64,000 nt of DNA from Nilaparvata lugens (GCF_014356525.2 NC_052507.1:8638398-8702397), one strand, 5' to 3'. Shown: positions 24,377 to 35,262, numbered from the stretch's first letter. The notes: generated by a model from the letters alone, not told the origin. Made by a program: numbers and translations.

Positions 24377-24733
24377 AGAATTATTGTAACTTACATGAAT
24401 TGAGGAATCCAATCTGATCTAATCCAATCTCTCTCTCTCTCTCTTAAAATGATCTTTTGGTAGAGAGTTAGTGGGAAGGATACTTCGAATATTCTTTCTG
24501 AAGAATGGACATTGATATGTTCAAAGCTCTGCCAATTTATGTGGATGCATAACAAATATTATCTATCTTATATATAGTCATTACAAATTGCCTTTTTTCA
24601 TATCATATACAGCTCAATAATTATTTTGTAAATTCATCTATAATTTAGCTGTATTGTAAGCTATTGTATATGAGTGGATAAGCCAGTATATATTGTAATC
24701 TACATGAATAAAGTACTCAATCAATCAATCAAT
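24377..24733 (+). mobile_element. LINE-type tail followed by a ~290-bp (AATC)n-tailed element, copy 1
   Basis: A short tail at 24377-24425 (ATTGTAACTTACATGAATTG, then AATCCAATC) precedes a CT run. A second unit starts TTTTGGTAGAGAGTTAGTGG at 24454 and passes through GAATGGACATTGATATGTTC. It ends ATTGTAATCTACATGAATAA, AGTACTC and (AATC)n at 24720-24733. Copies with the same 5' end lie at 43852-44135 and 60577-60874. Confidence 0.75.
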
Positions 24734-25364
24734 CTCCCGCCTTCTCAACCACCCCCTCTCTCACTCTATCTCTCTCTATATATAACCTCCTCTATCCAAT
24801 ACGCTCTCAGCTTTTACAATAACTGCTCTCTTTCTCCCCCACTCACATACTCCATCTCACACCAACTGTCTTTTCCCACACTTTCTCTTTCCCTCTCAAC
24901 CACCTTCTCTCTCATGATTCTTCCTCACCAATTTCTCTCTCTGTATACCTATCTCGCTTCCTCATCCTCTCACTCTCGGTATACATCTCTCTCGCTCTCT
25001 CAACCTCTCTCTCCCTCTCTCCCCAACCACCACCTCGTCACCATCACCCTTAAAAAGTTTTCAACAATCCTTGGCCCCAGCTAATGACTGTGCATTAATT
25101 TCACATGCCTCTCCCCACTGTGTGATAGCAAGCATATCATTCAGAACTTTTTGCATTTTCTTCTCTGCCTCAAATTGAGGTCCTCAATCCCTTATCCAGT
25201 CTAGATCACTGTACTAGACTTTCGGCTCATTACCTTCTAGATCATTCTCTGCACAGTGATGGATACCCACAATCACCCATTCTGATTAGAGTGGATTAGC
25301 CCTTGCAATTGAGTCCTCAAATATATTGAATGACTTTAGAACAGTTCACAAAGCATGACATGTC
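24734..25364. other. Pyrimidine-rich tract (to 25080), then unique DNA
   Basis: 24740-25075 is dominated by CTCTCT and TCCC, and its 136-codon frame is low complexity. 25081-25364 shows nothing recognisable. Confidence 0.55.
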
Positions 25365-26010
25365 TTCTGAAACTTTGATACTTTGTCTGCAACTTCGATC
25401 TATTGATACACGATCCCATATCAAATAAATTTGTGTTTTATGCTAAGTTGATATCAAGCGTAGAATCCTCCAATCCTTCGGTTGATTGAGCACTGCTTTA
25501 CACTGGAAAGATTCTTTCAAGGAGAATGTATCTGAGACTTTAATTCATTGATATCTATGTCACATTAATATATCTATATCACACACATTTGTGTTCTATG
25601 CTAAGTTAATATCAAGGTAGAATTCTCCAAGACCATTCTTTGGTTGATTGTACACTGCTTTACACTAAAACAGTGGAGGGGACCATTCAGGGAAGAAGAG
25701 GAAGAGGGAGAAGAAGATACAAAATGTTGGACGACATCAAGGAGGGGATGAGCTACTATGCAACGAAGCGACTGGCAGAGAATAGAAGAGGGCTGCTGCC
25801 ATATAGAAGGACCTGCTTACTAGCAGAAAACTACAGACATTACACTAAAAAGATTTTTTCAATGAGAATGTATCTGAAACTTCAATTCATTTATGTCTAT
25901 GTCACATTAATCTTTGTTTAATGCTGAGATAATATTGAAAATGGAACCATCATAGACCATTCTCTAATATGATTGAATGCTGCTTCACATCAATAAGATT
26001 CTTTCTATGA
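25365..26010 (+). repeat. Tandem repeat, about 145-160 bp unit, interrupted by a LINE fragment
   Basis: GCACTGCTTTACACTGGAAA near 25490, its variant at 25652, and GCTGCTTCACATCAATAAGA at 25978 mark successive units. They share AGATTCTTTCAAGGAGAATG and TCTATGTCACATTAAT. The apparent excess length of the middle unit is the LINE insertion at 25671-25839. Confidence 0.7.
25671..25839 (+). pseudogene. LINE ORF2 C-terminal fragment with target-site duplication
   Basis: The translated segment contains GRRGRGRRRYKMLDDIKEGM followed by SYYATKRLAENR, the C-terminal tail typical of many insect LINE reverse-transcriptase polyproteins (a basic RGRGRRR stretch, then MLDDIK). It is flanked on both sides by the 11-bp direct repeat TTACACTAAAA, at 25660-25670 and 25840-25850, so it is a dead-on-arrival, 5'-truncated insertion. 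No poly(A) is visible before the right repeat. All catalytic domains are missing. The apparent start codon upstream is not ATG and belongs to the surrounding tandem repeat. Clade assignment is not possible from about 55 residues. Confidence 0.75.
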
Positions 26011-26014
26011 GAAA

Positions 26015-26190
26015 TAGTATAGTCCACGTTATAATGGTGGTATTTGATCAATATTGAATTTGCTCTCCCAGTCTATCATTCAACAAATCAAATAGCGCTA
26101 TCCTTCTCCAGATCTGCAACGTTGCCAAATCGTTTTTCAAAAAATGTTGAAGCATAATTGATTAATAAAATATTCAATGTGAGTTATGCA
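26015..26190. mobile_element. MITE fragment, GTCCACGTTATAATGG family
   Basis: TAGTATAGTCCACGTTATAA at 26015, then ATTTGATCAATATTG and TCATTCAACAAA, matches the left half of the family at 18874. The right end is missing where the LINE fragment begins near 26221. Confidence 0.6.
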
Positions 26191-26220
26191 AATTTTGATA
26201 TGTGAATGTTTCCTATTTTA

Positions 26221-27034
26221 CTCTAATTCACTTTATCCGGCTCTACAGTCCTGGGTGGACTTTGGCCTCCTCAACATAGCGCCTCCATTCGTCTCTATCC
26301 TGAGCACTCCGTCGCCAGTTTGCCACGCCCAGCACACGGAGGTCTCCAATCACGTCGTTCAGCCATCTTGTCCGTGGTCGACCTCTCTTTCTCGTCCCAA
26401 GCATTCTTTCTTCCAGGAGTCTTGATGGTACTCTCCCGTCACTCTTTCTGGCTAAATGTCCAAGCCATTCAATCCTTCTGGCCTTCATGAAACGTACCAA
26501 ATTTCCTGCTCCAATGACCTGGTCTATCTCAATATTGAATCTGGCTCTCCACACTCCTCCGTCACATATTGGTCCCCATATTCTTCTGTACATTTTTCTT
26601 TTAAATGACCTTAATGCTTTTTCATCTTTGTTCAAGATAGTCCATGTTTCAGCCCCATAGGTTACAACTGGTCTCACTAGCGTCAAGAACATTTTCACCT
26701 TTGTTTTTCTGGATATGAGCCTGCTTTGAATATTTTTTGATTAGCAAAGTATGCTCTGTTGCCCAACATTATCTGATTGTGTATTTCTTGACTGGTCTTA
26801 ATGTCTGCTGTCTGGGTTACCCCAAGGTATTTGAACTCTCTGACGCCTTCTATAACACAGTCATCGACTATTTCCAGATTACATACTTGCCTTCTTGTTT
26901 GATTTGCAGACATTCTCATATATTTAGTTTTATTTATGTCCACTTCAAGACCTATCCCTCTGGCCTCTTCCCTCATTTTGCTAAAAATTTCTTTGAGGCT
27001 ATCTTGATTTCTCGAGACTAGGACAACAATTTCC
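26221..27034 (-). pseudogene. LINE reverse-transcriptase C-terminal half, frameshifted
   Basis: Read from 27034 down to 26243, the frames give DDIVVLVSRN-like sequence just after the place where the YADD active site should be. Then come GLEVDINKTKYMRM and EFKYLGV (palm end), and after a frameshift near 26724 the thumb and C-terminus: VVTYGAETWTI, RRIWGP, RRIEWLGHLAR and GTRKRGRPRTRWLNDV, ending EEAKVHPGL. This order is standard for insect LINE ORF2 proteins, RTE-like or an unassigned clade. The endonuclease and the N-terminal RT motifs including the catalytic Asp pair are missing, and the frame is broken, so it is inactive. The start given by an open-frame search at 26698 is not ATG. Confidence 0.85.
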
Positions 27035-27279
27035 TATTTAAGGTTTAATAATATTTCTTCTATGTTTAGTTTTGAAGCATCTAAATTTGAAATTCTACTC
27101 TGTGAAAATGCTTGAGGACTGAAAATTTCCTGGATTGAAGAACAAGACTTAACCTATTTCGGATTATGTGTCATCTAAATCTGGAAGAGGAATAGCACAA
27201 GGTTACCTCATGTCTCCTCTCCCTATTATTTTGAAAATATACTCATTGCTTAAATTAATAAATAAAATAAATCAATACC

Positions 27280-27636
27280 GAATGAAAAAGACTAAGATAT
27301 TGTAAAAAAACCACTGATTTATTGAAATTAGAAAGACCGGTTTCGGTTATTACACCATTGTCAATCTCTGATAAACTAAAACTAAATACAAGAGCAGCAG
27401 AATTTATACTAGTAGGCGAGTACTGCTATTGGTCGAGGGCATGAACGCCTGCCATTGGCCTAGCTAGACAGTCTCCTCCCCCTCAACGGTGTGACAAAAT
27501 GGCGGCTTAAGCAACAGAATCGCCATGATAATAAAATTTACTTTTTAGTACAAAATAAGAACCAAGAAAACAAATGTGAAAGATAATAAAACAAATACGT
27601 AACAAGCATTGCAATCATCACATTTAAGTTTGTACA
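27280..27636 (-). mobile_element. Penelope-like element, inverted left arm (unit 1)
   Basis: Read in reverse, this repeats the start and the 3' tail of the element on its right: TGTACAAACTTAAATGTGAT, then directly TTTGTTTTATTATCTTTCAC, and finally CTTAGTCTTTTTCATTC at 27280. The coding part between is deleted, with only the first ~40 bp of the GIY-YIG region kept. Together with 27662-28396 it forms a head-to-head pair separated by about 40 bp. Penelope-like elements are known for such inverted or tandem terminal arrangements. Confidence 0.75.
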
Positions 27637-27675
27637 CCCCGCTTTTATCCCAAATATCATGTCATAAGTTTATAT

Positions 27676-27999
27676 GTGTACAAACTTAAATGTGATGATT
27701 GTAATGCTTGTTACGTGGGTCAGACTGGTAGAAGTTTCAAAAGTAGAATTAAAGAACACATCAGAAATTGGAATAAACAAAATGGGGAATCTAACTTTGC
27801 AGAACATTTGATAACAAATAATCACAAGTTCACAGTTAAGGAGAATGTTGAGTTTCTGCATGTTAATCACAAAGGCAGATCTTTGAATATTCTAGAGGCT
27901 TTAGAAATAACAAGAGTAATTAAGGAAAATCCCCAGTATAGTTTAAATGACCAGATTCATTTCAACCAGTACAACACTACGAATTTAGTTTTATCATAA
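27676..27999 (+). CDS. Penelope-like element GIY-YIG endonuclease domain (unit 1), partial
   Basis: The 107-residue frame is the C-terminal endonuclease of a Penelope-like retroelement, which nicks the target during integration. It shows the variant GIY-YIG core YKLKC...CYVGQTGRSF (residues 2-21), the paired cysteines CDDC (6-9) typical of these elements, the Arg-rich helix SRIKEH (23-28), FAEHL and NNH, and the Glu-bearing NILEALEI (71-78). The first codon is GTG, not ATG, and the frame stays open upstream for about 15 codons. This is therefore the tail end of a polyprotein whose reverse transcriptase is absent, not a free-standing gene. The C-terminus ends at a TAA, followed by the element's 3' tail. 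The protein is identical to that in unit 2. Function as an enzyme is doubtful without the RT and a proper start. Confidence 0.8.
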   Translation: MYKLKCDDCNACYVGQTGRSFKSRIKEHIRNWNKQNGESNFAEHLITNNHKFTVKENVEFLHVNHKGRSLNILEALEITRVIKENPQYSLNDQIHFNQYNTTNLVLS

Positions 28000-28396
28000 T
28001 CATGTAAGCATACATTAGTCAATAGTTTTTCCATTTACATATTTGTTTTATTATCTTTCACATTTGTTTTCTTGGTTCTTATTTTGTACTAAAAAGTAAA
28101 TTTTATTATCTGTTGCTTAAGCCGCCATTTTGTCACACCGTTGAGGGGGAGGAGACTGTCTAGCTAGGCAAATGGCAGGCGTTCATGCCCTCGACCAATA
28201 GCAGTACTCGCCTACTAGTATAAATTCTGCTGCTCTTGTATTTAGTTTTAGTTTATCAGAGATTGACAATGGTGTAATAACCGAAACCGGTCTTTCTAAT
28301 TTCAATAAATCAGTGGTTTTTTGACAATATCTTAGTCTTTTTCATTCAAGATGAATAATTACCACAATATCAACTTCTCAACTACACAAAAAGTAA
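28000..28396 (+). mobile_element. Penelope-like element 3' tail with TATAAAT (unit 1)
   Basis: The non-coding tail holds GTTGAGGGGGAGGAGACTGT, a TATAAAT at 28219-28225, TTTATCAGAGATTGACAATG, ACCGAAACCGGTCTTTC, an AATAAA and the terminal TTGACAATATCTTAGTCTTT. About 55 further bases (ATGAATAATTACCACAATAT, CAACTTCTCAACTACAC) are shared with copies at 51580-51759 and 62345-62531, so they belong to the element. Confidence 0.75.
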
Positions 28397-29143
28397 ATCA
28401 ATACCTTCGCACAAAATTCACAAGATACCTTTTCAAATACTTTTCAAACGTACTCAACCGTTTGTCACCTGAATTACAATTTCCTTCAACAGAACAACAT
28501 GCTTGAACTTGTGTGAGGCTAACATAAATACTGAGTGTATCTGTCTGAGCCTATTATCATGCCTCGCTACTCGCAAGAGCAATCCTCCAGAGAAAGCGTG
28601 AGAGAAAGAGAATTGAGTTCAATTGAATTGAGAGAGAGTGTGTGTGAGAGAGAGAAAAAGATAGAGTAAGAGAGCTTCAGAGAAAGAGAATTGAATCAAC
28701 AGAGAGAGAAAGAGAGATAGAGTCAGAGAGCTTCAGAGAAAGAGAATTGAATCAAGAGAGAGAGAAAGAAAGATAGAGTCAGAGAGCTTCAGAGAAAGAG
28801 AATTGGATTCAATTGGGAGAGAGAGAGAGTGTGAGAGAAAGATACAGTAGGAGAGAAAGTGAGAGAGAATGAGTGAGTAAGCAAGCGGAAGCCATGTAAG
28901 ATCAGGCAAGTGATATCGTTACTTCTGTTTCCGTTTACAAGCATCTACATTTGAAAATCTACATTCTGAAACTACTTGAGGACTGAAAATTTCCTGGATT
29001 GAAGAACAAGACTTAACCTATTTCGGACTATGTGTCATCTAAATCTGGAAGAGGAATAGCACAAGGTTACCTCATGTCTCCTCTCCCAATCATTTTAAAA
29101 ATATACTTATTGTATAAATGAATAAATAAAATAAATCAATACC

Positions 29144-29498
29144 GAATGAAAAAGACTAAGATATTGTAAAAACCACTGATTTATTGAAATTAGAAAGACC
29201 GGTTTCGGTTATTACACCATTGTCAATCTCTGATAAACTAAAACTAAATACAAGAGCAGCAGAATTTATACTAGTAGGCGAGTACTGCTATTGGTCGAGG
29301 GCATGAACGCCTGCCATTGGCCTAGCTAGACAGTCTCCTCCCCCTCAACGGTGTGACAAAATGGCGGCTTAAGCAACAGAATCGCCATGATAATAAAATT
29401 TACTTTTTAGTACAAAATAAGAACCAAGAAAACAAATGTGAAAGATAATAAAACAAATACGTAACAAGCATTGCAATCATCACATTTAAGTTTGTACA
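29144..29498 (-). mobile_element. Penelope-like element, inverted left arm (unit 2)
   Basis: Duplicate of 27280-27636 with the same internal deletion; it carries TATAAAT in reverse at 29264-29270. The only notable change is a shorter A run near 29168. Confidence 0.75.
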
Positions 29499-29537
29499 CC
29501 CCGCTTTTATCCCAAATATCATGTCATAAGTTTATAT

Positions 29538-29861
29538 GTGTACAAACTTAAATGTGATGATTGTAATGCTTGTTACGTGGGTCAGACTGGTAGAAGTTTC
29601 AAAAGTAGAATTAAAGAACACATCAGAAATTGGAATAAACAAAATGGGGAATCTAACTTTGCAGAACATTTGATAACAAATAATCACAAGTTCACAGTTA
29701 AGGAGAATGTTGAGTTTCTGCATGTTAATCACAAAGGCAGATCTTTGAATATTCTAGAGGCTTTAGAAATAACAAGAGTAATTAAGGAAAATCCCCAGTA
29801 TAGTTTAAATGACCAGATTCATTTCAACCAGTACAACACTACGAATTTAGTTTTATCATAA
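29538..29861 (+). CDS. Penelope-like element GIY-YIG endonuclease domain (unit 2), partial
   Basis: This second copy is created by tandem duplication C, and its 107 residues are identical to the frame at 27676-27999. It has the same core (CYVGQTGRSF), CDDC pair and terminal NILEALEI segment, the same non-ATG first codon and the same lack of a reverse transcriptase. Since no change in the protein has accumulated while single-base changes occur outside it, the duplication is recent or gene conversion has acted. With about 324 bp compared, selection need not be invoked. Confidence 0.8.
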   Translation: MYKLKCDDCNACYVGQTGRSFKSRIKEHIRNWNKQNGESNFAEHLITNNHKFTVKENVEFLHVNHKGRSLNILEALEITRVIKENPQYSLNDQIHFNQYNTTNLVLS

Positions 29862-30257
29862 TCATGTAAGCATACATAGTCAATAGTTTTTCCATTTACA
29901 TATTTGTTTTATTATCTTTCACATTTGTTTTCTTGGTTCTTATTTTGTACTAAAAAGTAAATTTTATTATCTGTTGCTTAAGCCGCCATTTTGTCACACC
30001 GTTGAGGGGGAGGAGACTGTCTAGCTAGGCAAATGGCAGGCGTTCATGCCCTCGACCAATAGCAGTACTCGCCTACTAGTATAAATTCTGCTGCTCTTGT
30101 ATTTAGTTTTAGTTTATCAGAGATTGACAATGGTGTAATAACCGAAACCGGTCTTTCTAATTTCAATAAATCAGTGGTTTTTTGACAATATCTTAGTCTT
30201 TTTCATTCAAGATGAATAATTACCACAATATCAACTTCTCAACTACACAAAAAGTAA
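29862..30257 (+). mobile_element. Penelope-like element 3' tail (unit 2)
   Basis: Duplicate of 28000-28396 with TATAAAT at 30080-30086 and the same terminal TTGACAATATCTTAGTC. One base is lost near 29877. Confidence 0.75.
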
Positions 30258-30801
30258 ATCAATACCTTCGCACAAAATTCACAAGATACCTTTTCAAATA
30301 CTTTTCAAACGTACTCAACCGTTTGTCACCTGAATTACAATTTCCTTCAACAGAACAACATGCTTGAACTTGTGTGAGGCTAACATAAATACTGAGTGTA
30401 TCTGTCTGAGCCTATTATCATGCCTCGCTACTCGCAAGAGCAATCCTCCAGAGAAAGCGTGAGAGAAAGAGAATTGAGTTCAATTGAATTGAGAGAGAGT
30501 GTGTGTGAGAGAGAGAAAAAGATAGAGTAAGAGAGCTTCAGAGAAAGAGAATTGAATCAACAGAGAGAGAAAGAGAGATAGAGTCAGAGAGCTTCAGAGA
30601 AAGAGAATTGAATCAAGAGAGAGAGAAAGAAAGATAGAGTCAGAGAGCTTCAGAGAAAGAGAATTGGATTCAATTGGGAGAGAGAGAGAGTGTGAGAGAA
30701 AGATACAGTAGGAGAGAAAGTGAGAGAGAATGAGTGAGTGAGCAAGCGGAAGCCATGTAAGATCAGGCAAGTGATATCGTTACTTCTGTTTCCGTTTACA
30801 A

Positions 30802-31210
30802 ACTTAATGTTTGTCTATCTGATGCCCTTATCCCTTTATTTTGCAACAATCGTTTCCAGGATCAGCCAGGAGAGAAGTTGGGAACAATCTTCTCCCAAAA
30901 CACAGTGTTCCTAGTCCCTTATTCCTTGTTCCGCTGTTCCTTATTCCCATGTTCCTTGTTCCACGCTCACAATAACTCAGTCTCAGTGCTCTGTTACAGT
31001 TTGTCTTTACACAGCAGACGATTGCCATTTGTAAGATCTTCTTGAATATTTTATCGCATTCTTGGAAATGCTATGTGTCCACCTGTTAGTGTTTTCTGAA
31101 TGGACAGTGATACAATCCAGAATACGTGGAACTAGGGAATTGTGAGTGATAGGGAAGTATCGTGATACAAAATTCAATTAAAGAGTACCACTTCACTCAG
31201 AAGAAGCTCA
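30802..31210. other. No feature recognised
   Basis: Unique DNA. A short TTCCTTGTTCC-type internal repeat at 30905-30962 is the only pattern seen. Confidence 0.4.
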
Positions 31211-32440
<1,230 letters not shown>

Positions 32441-32489
32441 TTTATTTCATAAGACAAATGTTAATCATTCTAATGAATCAGTTTAGTAG

Positions 32490-32545
32490 AATTGTATAGC
32501 TATGGCTGTGCCCATCTCAGCTTATGGAAGCGAAGCATGGGTACT
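32490..32545 (+). pseudogene. LINE reverse-transcriptase scrap split by a MITE
   Basis: One frame reads MAVPISAYGSEAWVLS, which fits the AYGxExW thumb motif of LINE reverse transcriptases. On the other side of the MITE, 32820-32866 reads NGSEARVLSEKHE, a near copy of the same motif followed by further sequence. The two parts overlap by about 25 bp, so the MITE insertion duplicated its target, or two LINE scraps lie side by side. Confidence 0.5.
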
Positions 32546-32820
32546 GTCATATACATAAACAATAGCATAAGTAGAATCCCATGGTAAGAGGAGTTTGTGT
32601 CGCAACTTTTACTGTTATCTCAAACCGATAGTTCACATAGTTCTTTCCCGTGAAGCTGTGTGACGCTGGTAGTCTCTCATATTGTGCCGTTCAGACACTC
32701 TCACCCCAACAAAACAGTAAAAATTGACAGTAATCGGATTGAGTTAACAGTAAAAGTTGCGACATAAACACACTATACCATGGGATATCTACTGACGCTA
32801 TTGTTTCTCTATGGTACTGT
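32541..32820. mobile_element. MITE, AGTAGATATCCCATGG family (copy 2)
   Basis: ATACATAAACAATAGCATAA on the left and CGCTATTGTTTCTCTATGGT on the right pair, as do TTGTGTCGCAACTTTTACTG and AGTAAAAGTTGCGACATAAA. The 7-bp direct repeat GTACTGT flanks it at 32541-32547 and 32814-32820. It is inserted in a LINE scrap. Confidence 0.8.
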
Positions 32821-32869
32821 CTAATGGAAGCGAAGCACGGGTTTTGTCTGAGAAGCATGAATAGAAAAT

Positions 32870-32945
32870 TCAGATAGAAAAATCAAGATACCGGATTCGA
32901 TTGTTACACCACTATCAATCTCTGGTGAACTGGGACAAGACTCTA
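32870..32945 (-). mobile_element. Decayed Penelope-like tail
   Basis: ACCGGATTCGATTGTTACAC then CACTATCAATCTCTGGTGAA and CTCTAGAGCAGCAG parallels, with many changes, the reverse tail at 27335-27400. Confidence 0.45.
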
Positions 32946-33095
32946 GAGCAGCAGTCGTTTAATAAACTCTAGTAATAAATCGGTTGATATATTCTAGTAA
33001 TCTCTCGGTTGATGAATTTGGTAAACTCTCGGTTGATGAATTCTAGTGAACTTTCCGTTTATATATTCTGGTAAACTGAAGATTGATGAATTCTT
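32946..33095 (+). repeat. Short tandem repeat, about 30-33 bp unit
   Basis: CGGTTGATGAATTCTAGTGA-like units (CTCTCGGTTGATGAATT, AATCGGTTGATATATTC, AAGATTGATGAATTC) follow one another four to five times with substitutions. Confidence 0.6.
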
Positions 33096-33189
33096 TACGA
33101 AGCAAAGATCCGATGAAGGACATTTATTTTAACAGCAATAACATCCACATTGACTAATTCTTATTGAAACTTAACTCTCCATCCAAAAT

Positions 33190-33840
33190 GTAGCCTATAA
33201 TTGAAGAAATTGAGTTTCCATCGATAATTTTATACGAGAAAAGAGAGATATCAATGAAGATGTTCGCAGGATAAATCGAGTTTCCATCAATAATTATACA
33301 TGAAGAAAAGGAAGACATCAATTGATTTAAATATGGAACAAGGATAAATATAATAGTGGCGTTTCCATCAATAATCGAGAAATAAAATAATCGAAATAAA
33401 AAGAATCGAGTTTCCATCAATAATTATACATGAAGAAAAGGAAGATATAAATTATTGATTTAAATATAGAATAAGGATGAAAAATAGTGGGGTTGGTGAT
33501 AAGGATAATTTGAAACAAGCAGGAAAGAAGGAAAGAAGACGGTCGCAGCATAAATCGATTTTCCATCAATAATGATACATGAAGAAAAAGGATAATTCAT
33601 ATCAATAGATTTCAATGTGGAACAAGGATAAAGAATAGCGAAAATGGCGATAATATGAGACAGACAAGAAAAAGAAGGAAAGAAGATGTTCGCAGGATAA
33701 ATCGAGTTTCCATCAATAATTATACATGAAGAAAAGGAAGACATCAATGGATTTTAATGTGGAACAAGGATGAAGAATAGTGGAAATGGTGATAAGGATA
33801 ATTTGAGACAGGCTGAGTGGAAGGAGGAAAGAAGATTGTC
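33190..33840 (-). repeat. Degenerate minisatellite, about 145-150 bp unit
   Basis: GAGTTTCCATCAATAATTAT followed by ACATGAAGAAAAGGAAGA recurs near 33279, 33408, 33557 and 33706, with ATGGAACAAGGAT and GGTGATAAGGATAATTTGA between. Minus-strand frames with repeated SCIIIDGNSIY come from this array. Confidence 0.75.
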
Positions 33841-33959
33841 GCATATTATAAAGAATGTTATTTATGGAGTGAGAAACGGGGAGAGAGAGAGCTCGGTAAT
33901 TCAATTTGTTTAGTCTTTTATATCTGGATTAATGCTAATAATAAAAAGGAGCGAATTGA

Positions 33960-34660
33960 AGGCGCAATTTCAAGAAGGAAGGGCTTTTAAGGGAATGATG
34001 GTGGAGGAGGGGGTGATGGAGGTAGATGAGGGGGTGGGAGGAGTGATGGTGGAGGAGGAGGAGTAGGAGGGAAGATACTATCAAAACTCTTCTGCATCAC
34101 ACCGGGCATCGGGAGAAAGTGGAAAGTGGAAGGGAAAGGAGAGGACGCGATTGAAAAGTAGAAGAAGATGTAGAAAGAAAGAAACAGAAGCAGAAGGGGT
34201 AGAGGTGGTCGAGGATGAGGTGGGGGAAAAGGAAGGTGATGATTAGGAGAAGGAGGAAATTGAGTAGAAGGAGAAGGGTGAGAAGGAGGATGAGGAGGAG
34301 AAGTAGGAGAAGGAGGAGATGGAGGAGAAGGAGGAAATGGAGTAGGTGGAGAAGGGTGAGAAGGATGATAAGGAGGAGAAGTAGGAGGAGGAGGAGAAGA
34401 AGAAGAAGAGAAGAAGAAGAAGAAGAAGAAGAAGAAGAAGAAGAAGAAGAAGAAGAAGAAGAAGAAGAAGAAGAAGAAGAAGAAGAAGAAGAAGAAGAAG
34501 AGAAGAAGAAGAAGAAGAAGAAGAAGAAGAAGAAGACGAAGAAAAAGAAGAAGGAAAAGAAGAAGAAAAATAAGAAGAAGAAATAGGAGAAAAAGATAAA
34601 AATGAGAAAAAAGTAGGAAAATGAGTCGGAAAGAAGATACTATCAAATCCTTCTCCTCTC
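33960..34660. repeat. Purine tract with long (GAA)n
   Basis: Almost pure purine on the + strand. GGA-rich triplets at 34000-34390 are followed by (GAA)n at about 34395-34535 and AAG-rich sequence to 34620. All translations are Arg/Glu/Lys or Ser/Phe/Leu/Pro runs. Confidence 0.95.
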
Positions 34661-34678
34661 ATCAGCCATCAACAGTAG

Positions 34679-34990
34679 TCACACTCTCTCTCTTTCTCTC
34701 ACTTCTCTGGTCACAGGGCACTCTCCCTATCCCTCTCATTTCCCCTATCCCCTAATTTGTGACCATCGCCCCCTTCCTCTACCTCATCCTTCATCCATCT
34801 ATCCTTCCCTAAAACCTTTAAATCACAGTATAGTCTCTCTATAACACTCTCTCTCTCTCTCACTTATCTGGTCACATAACACTCTCCCTCTTCCTCTCAT
34901 CTCTTCTATCCCCTCATTTGTAACCCCTCCTAAAGCTCACCCCCTTCACACCATCTATCCTTCCCCAAAACTTTTAAATTCCACCGTTCG
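34679..34990 (+). repeat. Two-copy pyrimidine-rich tandem repeat, about 175 bp unit
   Basis: CACACTCTCTCTCTTTCTCT through CATCTATCCTTCCCTAAAAC is followed by a diverged second unit ending CATCTATCCTTCCCCAAAAC near 34972. Confidence 0.65.
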
Positions 34991-35043
34991 TCTCCTCCGT
35001 ATTTAAAGAGTATAGAATGGCCGGCAAGATTTACCGTTCTCCC

Positions 35044-35262
35044 TATAGTGTGGTCCACGTTATAATGGCAGTGGATAAAGATAGAAGAATAGCGATGCCG
35101 ATTCTCTGCATTAACTAATAATATTTCTACACTGTCAAAAACATAATTGTCATCGTTGTGGACCTAGAAAAGGATACTACCACCGTCTTTGTTTAATGAT
35201 AGACAAGGATAGCAATACCATTGCTAATCAAACACTGCCATTATAACGTGGACCTCACTATA
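35044..35262. mobile_element. MITE, TATAGTGTGGTCCACGTTATA copy
   Basis: A compact member: the left end TATAGTGTGGTCCACG at 35044 and the right end CGTGGACCTCACTATA to 35262, with GTTATAATGGCAGTG and CACTGCCATTATAAC inside. Both ends carry TA, in line with a Tc1/mariner-type target site. Confidence 0.85.

Larger units (their letters stand above)
27078..30801 (+). repeat. Tandem duplication C, two units of about 1862 bp
   Basis: Unit 1 is about 27078-28940 and unit 2 about 28941-30801. Both begin AGCATCTA, and both end ATATCGTTACTTCTGTTTCC then GTTTACAA. The first ~45 bp of unit 1 are more diverged than the rest. After that only a few changes are seen: run-length changes near 27305/29168, one base near 28015/29877 and one near 28879/30740. 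The two GIY-YIG frames inside are identical in protein. Each unit also holds a purine-rich minisatellite at its right end (28570-28880 and 30430-30740), built of GAGAGCTTCAGAGAAAGAGA units. Confidence 0.9.

Noticed and set aside
26243..26425. Plus-strand 79-codon frame at 26186-26425
   Set aside because: It is the antisense of the LINE reverse-transcriptase fragment.
28260..28310. Hammerhead ribozyme in the Penelope-like tail
   Set aside because: CCGAAAC is present, but I find no CTGATGA core or proper stems near it; a covariance-model search would be decisive.
33987..34662. 219- and 139-codon minus frames, 123-codon plus frame
   Set aside because: Translation of the purine tract; no complex sequence.
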